Below, one piece after another: positions 17,079 to 24,672 of a DNA stretch of 64,000 nt. Position 1 is the first letter of the stretch; the number at the start of each line of letters is the position of its first letter. Origin of the DNA: Lachnospiraceae bacterium. GTDB lineage: Bacteria; Bacillota; Clostridia; Lachnospirales; Lachnospiraceae. The notes beneath the pieces are model-generated. The model saw only the letters and a list, made by a program, of their open reading frames with translations. It did not search any database and had not been told where the DNA came from. Both the position numbers and the translations under genes were made by a program. The stretch spans positions 124,001 through 188,000 of the forward strand of contig JAFVSN010000052.1 of the NCBI GenBank assembly GCA_017503735.1, given 5' to 3'.

Positions 17079-18350
17079 ATGAAGAAGAAATATCGTAGTT
17101 GGCTGGTGGCAGCATTGGTATTGAACATAATGGTCATTTTCGGGTATGGCATCTATTACTATAAGAATAGTGTTCCGGGCGAAATAAGAATCATAACAGG
17201 AAAGGAAGAACAACTATCCTTCCTGTTCCCCTTTTCGGCAAAAATTCACGGGGATAGTATCGGAGTTTTAGAGGTAAACAAAAAACCCTTAGAAAAAGGG
17301 AGCATGAAAATTGACCTATCCGATGCGGTAACGATGGAAGCTTCCGAAACAACAAATGCTACCATGGAAATTAAGTTGTTTGGTTTTATTCCGCTAAAAA
17401 AGGTAGAGATATCGGCTGTATCGCCGCAAAGTGTTACGGTGGGCGGATCCGCAATCGGGATTCATGTGGAAACGGACGGAATATTAGTTTTGGGAACTAC
17501 ATCGGTAACCGGAGAAGACAAAATGACTTACGAACCGGCGGATAACCGATTGAAGTCGGGGGATTATATTATGGAAGTAAATGGGATACCTATGAAAGAA
17601 AAAGAGGACTTGATGAAATTACTTGCGGAATCGGACGGTAGTGCGCTGCATTGTAGGATAAGAAGGGGAAAAGAACTTATGGAAACCGCAGTGACGCCGG
17701 TACGGACTGCTGACGGGAGTTATAAAATCGGAACCTGGATTCGGGATGACACGCAGGGGATCGGAACTTTAACCTATATTACCCATGACGGAAAATTCGG
17801 AGCCTTGGGACACGGCATAACAGATGTAGATACCGGTGTGCTTTTGGAAGCCGGGGGAGGAAATGCATATGATGCGGAAATACTTCGTATCGTAAAGGGT
17901 GAACCGGGAACACCGGGAGAATTAAGCGGTATGATACACCGTTCGGAAGAAGAAAGACTCGGAGAAGTAGAAAAAAACACAGCACAAGGAATATTCGGAA
18001 CCGTAAAAGAAAACTGTCGGATACAGCCGAGGGGAAATGTATATGAAATCGGATTAAAACAACAAGTAAAAAAGGGAAAAGCTACCATACTGTGCGAAAT
18101 AAACGGAACTGTAAACGAGTATGAAATCGAAATACAACAAGTAGATTACTCCAATCGAAACCATGCAAAAGGCTTGGTAATCAAAATTACGGATAAAGAA
18201 CTGATCGAACTGACCGGAGGCATCGTACAGGGCATGAGCGGCAGCCCAATTATCCAAAACGGCAAGCTAATCGGTGCCGTCACCCACGTCTTTATAAAAG
18301 ACAGCACCAAAGGCTACGGGACGTTTATTGAAAATATGCTTCAACAATGA
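17079..18350 (+). CDS. spoIVB: SpoIVB, S55-family serine peptidase
   Basis: A 423-residue sporulation signalling protease. It has one N-terminal membrane anchor (residues 7-24) and a PDZ domain (around GDYIMEVNGIPM). The S55 peptidase domain has ALGHGITD (histidine) and the serine motif GMSGSP at residues 385-390. In the known pathway the forespore SpoIVB cleaves SpoIVFA to trigger pro-sigma-K processing. ATG 17079 is chosen because it begins MKKKYRSW just before the membrane anchor; the longer frame would run through the terminator. It lacks its usual neighbour spo0A, which is 3.8 kb further on. Confidence 0.95.
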   Translation: MKKKYRSWLVAALVLNIMVIFGYGIYYYKNSVPGEIRIITGKEEQLSFLFPFSAKIHGDSIGVLEVNKKPLEKGSMKIDLSDAVTMEASETTNATMEIKLFGFIPLKKVEISAVSPQSVTVGGSAIGIHVETDGILVLGTTSVTGEDKMTYEPADNRLKSGDYIMEVNGIPMKEKEDLMKLLAESDGSALHCRIRRGKELMETAVTPVRTADGSYKIGTWIRDDTQGIGTLTYITHDGKFGALGHGITDVDTGVLLEAGGGNAYDAEILRIVKGEPGTPGELSGMIHRSEEERLGEVEKNTAQGIFGTVKENCRIQPRGNVYEIGLKQQVKKGKATILCEINGTVNEYEIEIQQVDYSNRNHAKGLVIKITDKELIELTGGIVQGMSGSPIIQNGKLIGAVTHVFIKDSTKGYGTFIENMLQQ

Positions 18351-18359
18351 GACCGGACC

Positions 18360-18423
18360 AAAAGAGAATGGGAGTACACGTGGGAAAGCATGCTTTCCTA
18401 AACGTGTACTCCCATTCTCTTTT
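18360..18423 (+). terminator. long perfect hairpin after spoIVB
   Basis: A 22-bp perfect stem: arms 18360-18381 and 18402-18423, the right arm ending CTCTTTT. Its 20-base loop contains a further 16-bp palindrome, GGAAAGCATGCTTTCC (18383-18398). This is much longer than an ordinary terminator stem. It may terminate in both directions. A smaller hairpin, AGCCGGC/GCCGGCT (18427-18444), follows directly. Confidence 0.7.
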
Positions 18424-18444
18424 GAAAGCCGGCGAATGCCGGCT

Positions 18445-18600
18445 CAAGAGCAAGAAGCGAAGCGAATTGCGAATGAAGACCGGTCGAAAGAGACCGCAAG
18501 AGCAAGAAGCGAAGCGAATTGCGAATGAAGACCGGACGAAAGAGACCGCAAGAGCAAGAAGCGAAGCGAATTGCGAATGAAGACCGGACGAAAGAGACCG
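18445..18600. repeat. three 52-bp tandem direct repeats
   Basis: Units at 18445-18496, 18497-18548 and 18549-18600 are identical except one base (CGGTC in unit 1, CGGAC in units 2 and 3). Each begins CAAGAGCAAGAAGCGAAGCG and ends CGAAAGAGACCG. A degraded fourth start follows at 18603. GACCGGACC at 18351 also matches the unit, suggesting the long hairpin sits inside the repeat block. The unit length is not a multiple of 3, so coding is unlikely. In unit 1 CGGTC/GACCG can form a small stem. Confidence 0.9.
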
Positions 18601-18613
18601 TGAAGCAAGAAGC

Positions 18614-18642
18614 TTTACATATTACATTAGGTATCGTATAAT
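18614..18642 (+). promoter_or_regulatory. sigma-A promoter of the SGNH hydrolase gene
   Basis: TTTACA (18614-18619) and TATAAT (18637-18642) with a 17-bp spacer. It starts 14 bp after the last tandem repeat and lies 32 bp before ATG 18674. Confidence 0.8.
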
Positions 18643-18673
18643 ATAGTTAAATAATCCGAAAGGCGGTCATTTT

Positions 18674-19621
18674 ATGAAATTATCAAACGAACAATTAAAA
18701 TCAATTTATTTCGGTGCACTTCATTTTTCCGAAACCGAAGAAGGTTATTTACAAGCATATCAGTATACAGAATCTCAAATGGACTACTTTAAAGGAGCTT
18801 TCGCGTTTTGGTATGACAGATGTTTTGCAACGACCGCTAAAACACTGGAATTTTCAACAACAGCAACGCAAGTTTCCTTTGAATACAAGTTTATTTGGAA
18901 AGGGTCGGAGGACTCGGTGGAACTATTTGTTGACGGAATCGCAACAAAAATCTGTTATGTAAAGGATATGGGAGAAAAGGGATCGGTTTCTTTTGCGTTA
19001 CCGGAAGGAGAGAAAAATGTTGTGATTTATCTTCCTGCGGATGCAACGTTGCTTGTGCGTGATTTTGAGATTAACGGTGAATATGTTCCGGCAAAAAAAG
19101 GTGAAAAGGTTTTGTGGATCGGAGATTCCATTACCCAGGGCTACGGACCGCTTCGTTCTGCCCATACCTATGTCAGTGTGGCAAATCGTATACTGAATTA
19201 CGATATCATCAATCAGGGAATCGGCGGATATATCTACGATAAAAATGTGATGGTGCCTATGGGGGATTACAAGCCGGATAAAATTATTATTGCGATGGGG
19301 ACAAATCAGTTTTTCTCTGAGTCTATGGAGGCTGTAGAAGAGTACTACATAAGTTTAAAGGAGGTATACAAAGATACACCTGTACTTTGTGTGAGTCCGA
19401 TTTGGCGTGGTGATTGTCCGGATAAATATGACATCTTTGTCAGATTCTGTGAGAACATCAAAAAGATTGCGTCGCAGTATTCCAATGTTACTGTAGTAGA
19501 CGGATTTACGTTAGTACCGCATTTGCCGGAATATTATTTGGATAACTTACATCCGAATGTAATCGGAGCGGAACTTTACGGAAGAAATCTGGTAGAGACG
19601 ATTCGTAATTTGGGGTTTTAA
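18674..19621 (+). CDS. SGNH/GDSL hydrolase with N-terminal beta-sandwich
   Basis: A 315-residue protein without a signal peptide. The N-terminal 140 residues are beta-rich and resemble the jelly-roll module found before SGNH esterase domains. The catalytic domain has block I WIGDSITQGYG (nucleophile Ser), the INQGIGG block, block III AMGTNQF and block V DNLHPN (Asp-x-x-His). Deacylation of a carbohydrate ester or other acyl ester is likely. RBS GAAAGGCGG. It is transcribed alone toward a convergent antiporter gene. Confidence 0.87.
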   Translation: MKLSNEQLKSIYFGALHFSETEEGYLQAYQYTESQMDYFKGAFAFWYDRCFATTAKTLEFSTTATQVSFEYKFIWKGSEDSVELFVDGIATKICYVKDMGEKGSVSFALPEGEKNVVIYLPADATLLVRDFEINGEYVPAKKGEKVLWIGDSITQGYGPLRSAHTYVSVANRILNYDIINQGIGGYIYDKNVMVPMGDYKPDKIIIAMGTNQFFSESMEAVEEYYISLKEVYKDTPVLCVSPIWRGDCPDKYDIFVRFCENIKKIASQYSNVTVVDGFTLVPHLPEYYLDNLHPNVIGAELYGRNLVETIRNLGF

Positions 19622-19688
19622 AGAATTGGTGCGCCCTCCTTGCGGAGTGTTTTCTGCCCTGGAGGGGATGCAAAAATGTCGACGGAGT

Positions 19689-19724
19689 AAAAAAGAGATG
19701 TGGCTTATCGCCGCATCTCTTTTG
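19689..19724. terminator. intrinsic terminator overlapping a coding end
   Basis: AAAAGAGATGTGGC and GCCGCATCTCTTTT pair with one G-T. On the minus strand the first arm is made of the last codons of the antiporter gene, and a run of six T follows. On the plus strand the same stem, ending in CTTTT, can stop the SGNH gene transcript. It is therefore shared by convergent genes. Confidence 0.8.
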
Positions 19725-21003
19725 CTTCTTCTAATTTTGTTTTTCTACGATTTAATACATGTTCCGGAATTGGGTAAATCTCGCCGGCTTCCGTTAATGC
19801 CTGTCTGGTGAGTAACGGACCGAACAACTCATAAATCAATACCGCGAACAAAGTGATATTTCGAATCAGATGTCCTTGTTCCCCTAACTGCATTGCGGTA
19901 GCACACATACCGAGAGCGACACCGGCTTGCGGGAAAAGAGTAATACCTAAATATTTGCAAATAGGTGCATCGCATTTTACGGCTTTTGCGCTGAGGAAGG
20001 AGCCGATGTACTTTCCGCAACAACGGAAAATGATATAAACGGCACCGATACATACGATTGCCACATCCGTAAATACGCTGAGTTCCAATTCCGCACCGCT
20101 GATAACGAAGAACAATGCAAACAGTGGTGAAGTCCATTTGTCGGAAGCTTTCATCAGATCATGAGACAACGGACAAATATTACAAAATACGGTACCTAAC
20201 ATCATACACACCAACAAGGAGGAGAAACTGATATGTACCGGACCGATGTGGAAATCCAACATTGCCAGAGAAACAGTTAAAAATACGAAAGCAATGGTTA
20301 GATTTAATCGGTTCGTATTGGAGTTAAATCGTTTTTCCAAGAGAGTGAGTAACCATCCCATAATCGCACCTAACAATAGGGAGAGAATAATCTCTACCAA
20401 AGGATTTACAATAATGGAGACTAAGTCTACAGAACCGCTGATAAGTGTTTTGGCTATACCGAAACTTACCGCGAATACAATCAGGCCTACCGCATCATCC
20501 AGTGCTACAATCGGAAGTAATAAGTTGGTAAGAGGTCCTTTGGCTTTATACTGGCGGACAACCATAAGGGTTGCTGCCGGTGCGGTAGCGGTTGCAATGG
20601 CACCTAAGGTCAGAACCTGTGGCAATGTAAGCTTATCAGGCATGATAAGATGAATGCCAAACAATGCAAGATCCACAAAGAGTGTAGCAGCAAGTGCTTG
20701 GAAAATACCGATAACAAAAGCAGCCTTTCCGGTTTGCTTTAAGTCCTCTAAACGGAACTCGTTTCCGATGGAAAAGGCGATAAAACCGAGAGCAACCTCG
20801 GAAATCAAGGAAAGATTAGTAACGTTTTCCATGGAAGAAAATCCTAAACCGTCAATTCCGAGGGCCCCCAGACAATAAGGCCCGATTAAAACACCGGAAA
20901 TCAGGTATGCGGTTACGGACGGCAATTTGAACGGTTTAAAAAGTCGTGTCATTAGTAATCCGGCCAAAAGAGCAACGGATACGGATAAAAGTGTATGATG
21001 CAA
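19705..21003 (-). CDS. CPA2-family cation:proton antiporter (KefB-like)
   Basis: A 432-residue integral membrane protein with about 12-13 hydrophobic segments. It begins HHTLLSVSVALLAGLL and has the family segment LPSVTAYLISGVLIGP. ATAPAATLMVV and LPIVALDDAVGLIVF resemble the ion-binding unwound helices of CPA2 antiporters. It lacks the C-terminal RCK/TrkA-N domain of KefB/KefC. It would exchange Na+ or K+ for protons. I choose TTG 21003, with AAGAAGGG just upstream, because the promoter at 21040-21068 excludes the longer start at 21048. Confidence 0.87.
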   Translation of the reverse strand: MHHTLLSVSVALLAGLLMTRLFKPFKLPSVTAYLISGVLIGPYCLGALGIDGLGFSSMENVTNLSLISEVALGFIAFSIGNEFRLEDLKQTGKAAFVIGIFQALAATLFVDLALFGIHLIMPDKLTLPQVLTLGAIATATAPAATLMVVRQYKAKGPLTNLLLPIVALDDAVGLIVFAVSFGIAKTLISGSVDLVSIIVNPLVEIILSLLLGAIMGWLLTLLEKRFNSNTNRLNLTIAFVFLTVSLAMLDFHIGPVHISFSSLLVCMMLGTVFCNICPLSHDLMKASDKWTSPLFALFFVISGAELELSVFTDVAIVCIGAVYIIFRCCGKYIGSFLSAKAVKCDAPICKYLGITLFPQAGVALGMCATAMQLGEQGHLIRNITLFAVLIYELFGPLLTRQALTEAGEIYPIPEHVLNRRKTKLEEAKEMRR

Positions 21004-21039
21004 GAAAATCCCTTCTTTCTCTGTTTTTTGCCAAAAGCC

Positions 21040-21068
21040 AGTATACAACTCTTGAAATAGAAAATCAA
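21040..21068 (-). promoter_or_regulatory. sigma-A promoter of the antiporter gene
   Basis: Read on the minus strand: TTGATT (21063-21068), 17 bp, TATACT (21040-21045). An inverted repeat CTCTTGA/TCAAGAG overlaps the -35 and could be an operator. Confidence 0.7.
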
Positions 21069-21113
21069 GAGGTATTTCCGAAAAACATAGAAAGAAGGGG
21101 AATTGTTTTGCTT

Positions 21114-22007
21114 TTATTCGTTCGTATCTTTTGCGGCAGGTTTTTGTTTGCCGTAATAGAGAAGTCCTAAAGCGCCAGGACCTGCATGGGTACCGATGCT
21201 TGGGCTGATGTCGTTGATGATGATATTCGTAAAGCCGGTTTCTTCTTTTACAAGTGCGGCAACTGTTTCTGCATCTTCAAGGCAGTTGCCGTGTACGATA
21301 CCAACCGGGATGGAAAGGTCCGTGTTTTCTTCCATGGAAGCTTTCATTCGTTCAACCAGAGTACGCAGAGATTTCTTTCTTCCTCTTGCGGTACCGTCGG
21401 AAATTAAGGTTCCGATATCGGTAACGGTAAGAAACGGTTTTAAATTCAAGGCACTTCCGACAAAAGCAGTGGTCTTGCTGACACGTCCGCCTCTTTGTAA
21501 ATGAAATAAATCATCCACCGTAAATTGTACGTTGATGTGCTTTTTAAACTCATTTAAATCAGCTACGATGTCGTCATAAGAAGTTCCTTTTTCCTTTAAT
21601 TCGGTAGCATGTAATAACAAAATGGTTTCTCCGAGAGAAACATTCATAGAATCAATAATTGTAATCTTTGCATCCGGAAACTCTTCCTTTAATTCATTTG
21701 CCACCATGCATACATTGTTATAGCTTCCGCTTAAAGCAGAAGAAAAGGCAATGTGTATAATATCGAATCCTTGCTTCAATACGGCACGGAATTTGTCTTC
21801 GATTACGGCCGGATTGTTGGCTTGGGATTGAGGCAATTCGCCGTTTTTCATACGATCGTAAAATTCTGCCGGCGGCATATGAAGCTCATCCCCGTAGACT
21901 GTGTCTCCAAAGGAGTAGTACTGCGGAATAATAACTGTTCCCAATTTGTCGATATACTCTTGCGGTAAATCGGAATTGGAATCTGTGGTAATTAAAAAGT
22001 CTCTCAT
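21114..22007 (-). CDS. DegV family fatty-acid-binding protein
   Basis: A 297-residue protein with the DegV fold: start ITTDSNSDLP, then SSALSGSYNN, and the C-terminal ISPSIGTHAGPGALG ligand-binding segment. Family members bind fatty acids, and in some Firmicutes (FakB) they present them to the FakA kinase. No fakA is nearby. The start is the ATG ending at 22007, after AAAGGGG on the minus strand. It is divergent from spo0A, so the 194-bp gap holds both control regions. Confidence 0.9.
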   Translation of the reverse strand: MRDFLITTDSNSDLPQEYIDKLGTVIIPQYYSFGDTVYGDELHMPPAEFYDRMKNGELPQSQANNPAVIEDKFRAVLKQGFDIIHIAFSSALSGSYNNVCMVANELKEEFPDAKITIIDSMNVSLGETILLLHATELKEKGTSYDDIVADLNEFKKHINVQFTVDDLFHLQRGGRVSKTTAFVGSALNLKPFLTVTDIGTLISDGTARGRKKSLRTLVERMKASMEENTDLSIPVGIVHGNCLEDAETVAALVKEETGFTNIIINDISPSIGTHAGPGALGLLYYGKQKPAAKDTNE

Positions 22008-22087
22008 GATATGTTCCCCTTTCATGTTATCTGTTTGTACATGATGTTAGTGTCCGTTTGCGGAAAAAAGTTACAAGGTTAGAAAAA

Positions 22088-22102
22088 TGTAAAAAATTTA
22101 CA
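22088..22102. promoter_or_regulatory. operator-like inverted repeat 1 (spo0A-degV intergenic)
   Basis: TGTAAA-AAA-TTTACA, a perfect 15-bp inverted repeat. It is centred about 50 bp upstream of the predicted spo0A transcription start and lies in the divergent gap with degV. The same half-sites recur at 22145-22159. Confidence 0.65.
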
Positions 22103-22110
22103 ATTTGTTG

Positions 22111-22138
22111 TTGCAAAAATCGAAAAAGATGTTATAAT
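22111..22138 (+). promoter_or_regulatory. sigma-A promoter of spo0A
   Basis: TATAAT (22133-22138) with TTGCAA (22111-22116) at 16 bp. An alternative -35, TTGTTG, sits at 22 bp (22105-22110). I saw no clear sigma-H promoter and no perfect 0A box here, unlike the Bacillus gene. Confidence 0.7.
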
Positions 22139-22142
22139 ATGG

Positions 22143-22161
22143 TTTGTAAATAATTTACAAA
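22143..22161. promoter_or_regulatory. operator-like inverted repeat 2 (spo0A start region)
   Basis: A 19-bp perfect palindrome with core TGTAAA-TAA-TTTACA (22145-22159). It overlaps the predicted transcription start of spo0A, and its centre is 57 bp from that of repeat 1. A protein bound here would be expected to block initiation. Confidence 0.65.
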
Positions 22162-22201
22162 AAATGGAAATTATAAGAGAAAGGCAGAGAAGAAAAGAAA
22201 A

Positions 22202-23002
22202 ATGGGAAAGATTCGTGTACTTACGGTAGATGACAATGTTCGAATTTTAGAACTTTATGAAGAACTTTTAAAGAAGGATACAGCAGTGGAGCATGTAGGC
22301 AGAGCAGAAGACGGAGTGGAAGCGGTAAAAAAAATAAAGGAATTGCAACCGGATGTTGTACTGTTGGACATTATCATGCCGAAGTTAGACGGAATCGGAG
22401 TGTTGGAACAAATTCGAAGAGATACGGAGCTTGCAAAGCAGCCTCATGTGATTGTTGTGACAGCCATAGGCCAGGAAAGAGTGACCGAAAGTGTATTTGC
22501 ACTGGGGGCAAGTTATTATATTATGAAACCGTTTGACAGCGCGGTGATTATGCAGCGGATTCATCAGGTTATGGGAGTCGGAACTTTGTGCGGTGTAGAA
22601 CACGGACATCTGGTGTCTCATGAAATGAAGCCGCAGGGAACCAACCATTTGGAGGTGGATGTAACGGATATTATTCATGAAATCGGTGTGCCGGCCCATA
22701 TTAAAGGATACCAATATTTGCGGGATGCGATTATGCTTTCGGTCGATAATACGGAAATGTTGAATTCCATTACCAAGATGTTGTATCCTTCGATTGCAAA
22801 GCGTCATAAAACAACGCCGAGTCGTGTGGAACGTGCCATCCGGCATGCAATTGAAGTTGCATGGAGCAGAGGGAAAACGGATACGATAGATGCTTTGTTC
22901 GGTTATACAGTAGCGGGCGGAAAAGGAAAGCCGACCAACTCTGAGTTTGTTGCGTTGATAGCGGATAAAATACGCTTGGAGTATAAACTTCGTACACAGT
23001 AA
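22202..23002 (+). CDS. spo0A: Spo0A, master regulator of sporulation
   Basis: A 266-residue response regulator. The receiver domain (1-125) has acidic pocket Asp10/Asp11, phospho-acceptor Asp56 in VVLLDIIMP and Lys109 in YIMKPFD. The C-terminal effector domain (about 150-266) has the Spo0A-specific helices [17 protein letters not shown] and [15 protein letters not shown] that read the 0A box. It is normally directly after spoIVB. Here it is separated by four elements and faces away from degV. A 0A box is present at the predicted spoIIG promoter in this window (51855-51861). Confidence 0.98.
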   Translation: MGKIRVLTVDDNVRILELYEELLKKDTAVEHVGRAEDGVEAVKKIKELQPDVVLLDIIMPKLDGIGVLEQIRRDTELAKQPHVIVVTAIGQERVTESVFALGASYYIMKPFDSAVIMQRIHQVMGVGTLCGVEHGHLVSHEMKPQGTNHLEVDVTDIIHEIGVPAHIKGYQYLRDAIMLSVDNTEMLNSITKMLYPSIAKRHKTTPSRVERAIRHAIEVAWSRGKTDTIDALFGYTVAGGKGKPTNSEFVALIADKIRLEYKLRTQ

Positions 23003-23030
23003 AATGGAAGAAAAAGTTTCCTATAAAAGC

Positions 23031-23059
23031 TTTTCAAACAGTCGGAATTGTGGTATACT
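23031..23059 (+). promoter_or_regulatory. predicted promoter of glgA
   Basis: TTTTCA (23031-23036), 17 bp, TATACT (23054-23059). The -10 is good and the -35 weak. It is 42 bp before GTG 23101. The same TTTTCA-17-TATACT pair occurs at the DUF1292 gene. Confidence 0.5.
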
Positions 23060-23100
23060 ATAGTTATACTATTTTGTCTGTATACACAAGGAGGAGAGCT

Positions 23101-24546
23101 GTGAAAAATATACTATTTGTTGCTTCTGAGTGTGTTCCTTTTATCAAAACAGGAGGCCTCGCCGACGTAGTCGGTGCATTGCCGAAGTATTTGGATAAGG
23201 AACGCTACGATGTTCGTGTCATGCTTCCGAATTACATGTCGATTCCGGCAAAATACAAAGAAAAAATGCAGTATAAGACCCATTTTTATATGGAACTTGC
23301 ATGGCGTAATCAATATGTGGGGATTTTAGAAACAATCATAGACGGGATTACTTTTTATCTCATTGATAATGAGTATTATTTTGCGGGGGATAAGCCCTAC
23401 GGTAATATTCATGAAGATATTGAGAAGTTTGCGTTTTTTAGTCGCGCGGTATTGTCATCCCTCCCGCAAATCGGTTTCCGACCGGATTTGATTCATTGTA
23501 ACGACTGGCAGACAGGCTTGATTCCGGTGTACTTGCATGATAGTTTTGAACAGGGCGAATTTTATCGCGGCATTAAGTCGGTTATGACGATTCATAATCT
23601 GAAGTTCCAGGGTGTTTGGGACAAAAAGACGGTACAGGATATAACCGGTTTGGATCAATACTATTTCACCCCGGATAAATTAGAAGCTTACGGAGATGCC
23701 AATTATTTAAAGGGCGGTATTGTTTATGCGGATTATGTGACAACGGTAAGCGACACCTACGCGGAAGAGATTAAGACTCCGTTTTACGGAGAAGGTTTGG
23801 ATGGCTTGATGCGTGCCCGTTCGAATCATCTTTGGGGCATTGTAAACGGCATTGACTATGAAGAATATGACCCGGAAACGGACCCGTATCTTGTGAAAAA
23901 CTATAATGCGGTGAACTTCCGAAAAGAAAAGATGAAAAACAAGTTGGCATTACAGGAAGAACTGGATTTGGAACGGGACGGAAAGAAGTTCATGATCGGT
24001 GTGGTTTCCCGTCTGACTGACCAAAAAGGGTTTGATTTGGTGGAATGTGTGATTGAGGAACTTTGTGACACGGATATTCAGCTTGTTATTTTAGGAACAG
24101 GAGATCCGAAGTATGAGAATTTGTTCCGGTATTACGAGTGGAAATATCACGGAAGAGTTTCTTCTAACATTTATTACAACAATGAACGTGCCCATAAGAT
24201 TTATGCGGCTTGTGATGCGTTTTTGATGCCTTCTTTGTTCGAACCGTGCGGACTCAGTCAGTTGATCAGCTTACGTTACGGAACGGTGCCGATTGTCAGA
24301 GAAACCGGTGGCCTTAAGGATACGGTGGTTCCTTACAATGAGTATGAAGGAACCGGAACCGGCTTTAGCTTTGCAAATTATAATGCACATGAAATGCTTT
24401 CTATTGTACGTTATGCAAAACATATCTATTATAATAAAAAGCGTGAATGGAATAAGCTGGTGGATCGCGGAATGGCAACAGATTTTTCATGGAAAGCATC
24501 TGCAAAGAAGTATGAGGACTTGTATCGTACAATTCTTGGCGAATAA
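23101..24546 (+). CDS. glgA: glycogen synthase
   Basis: A 481-residue GT5 glycosyltransferase that extends alpha-1,4-glucan, normally using ADP-glucose. It begins ILFVASECVPFIKTGGLADV, the ADP-glucose binding KxGGL loop. The C-terminal half has GVVSRLTDQKGFDL and MPSLFEPCGLSQL with ETGGLKDTV. The start is GTG 23101 after AAGGAGGAG, which gives the standard N-terminus; the frame further upstream covers the promoter. No other glycogen gene is in the window, so it stands alone between spo0A and murE. Confidence 0.95.
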   Translation: MKNILFVASECVPFIKTGGLADVVGALPKYLDKERYDVRVMLPNYMSIPAKYKEKMQYKTHFYMELAWRNQYVGILETIIDGITFYLIDNEYYFAGDKPYGNIHEDIEKFAFFSRAVLSSLPQIGFRPDLIHCNDWQTGLIPVYLHDSFEQGEFYRGIKSVMTIHNLKFQGVWDKKTVQDITGLDQYYFTPDKLEAYGDANYLKGGIVYADYVTTVSDTYAEEIKTPFYGEGLDGLMRARSNHLWGIVNGIDYEEYDPETDPYLVKNYNAVNFRKEKMKNKLALQEELDLERDGKKFMIGVVSRLTDQKGFDLVECVIEELCDTDIQLVILGTGDPKYENLFRYYEWKYHGRVSSNIYYNNERAHKIYAACDAFLMPSLFEPCGLSQLISLRYGTVPIVRETGGLKDTVVPYNEYEGTGTGFSFANYNAHEMLSIVRYAKHIYYNKKREWNKLVDRGMATDFSWKASAKKYEDLYRTILGE

Positions 24547-24552
24547 ACTGAC

Positions 24553-24590
24553 AGCCCATTTTGGACCGTTGTGCCCAAAATGGGCTTTTG
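24553..24590 (+). terminator. intrinsic terminator of glgA
   Basis: GCCCATTTTGG (24554-24564) pairs perfectly with CCAAAATGGGC (24575-24585), followed by TTTT. Confidence 0.88.
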
Positions 24591-24672
24591 TCGGATAGAG
24601 ATTTAGCAAAAGAGAGTAAAATCCTGAGAGCAGCTGCATAAATAGTAGTGTCGGGGCTGAAAGGAGAAGGAT

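Noticed and set aside
18347..18580. Open frame through the hairpin and 52-bp repeats (repeating RARSEANCE-like residues)
   Set aside because: The 52-bp unit shifts frame every copy, there is no ribosome-binding site, and the frame crosses a 22-bp perfect stem. It is non-coding.
18445..18600. Possible CRISPR array
   Set aside because: Repeats are head-to-tail with no unique spacers and no cas genes nearby.
19626..19811. Plus-strand 61-residue frame with a hydrophobic stretch
   Set aside because: It runs antisense into the antiporter gene and across the shared terminator, with no good ribosome-binding site.
22143..22161. Rex operator at spo0A
   Set aside because: The palindrome resembles TTGTGA-type Rex sites but lacks the expected half-site and spacing; left as an unassigned operator.
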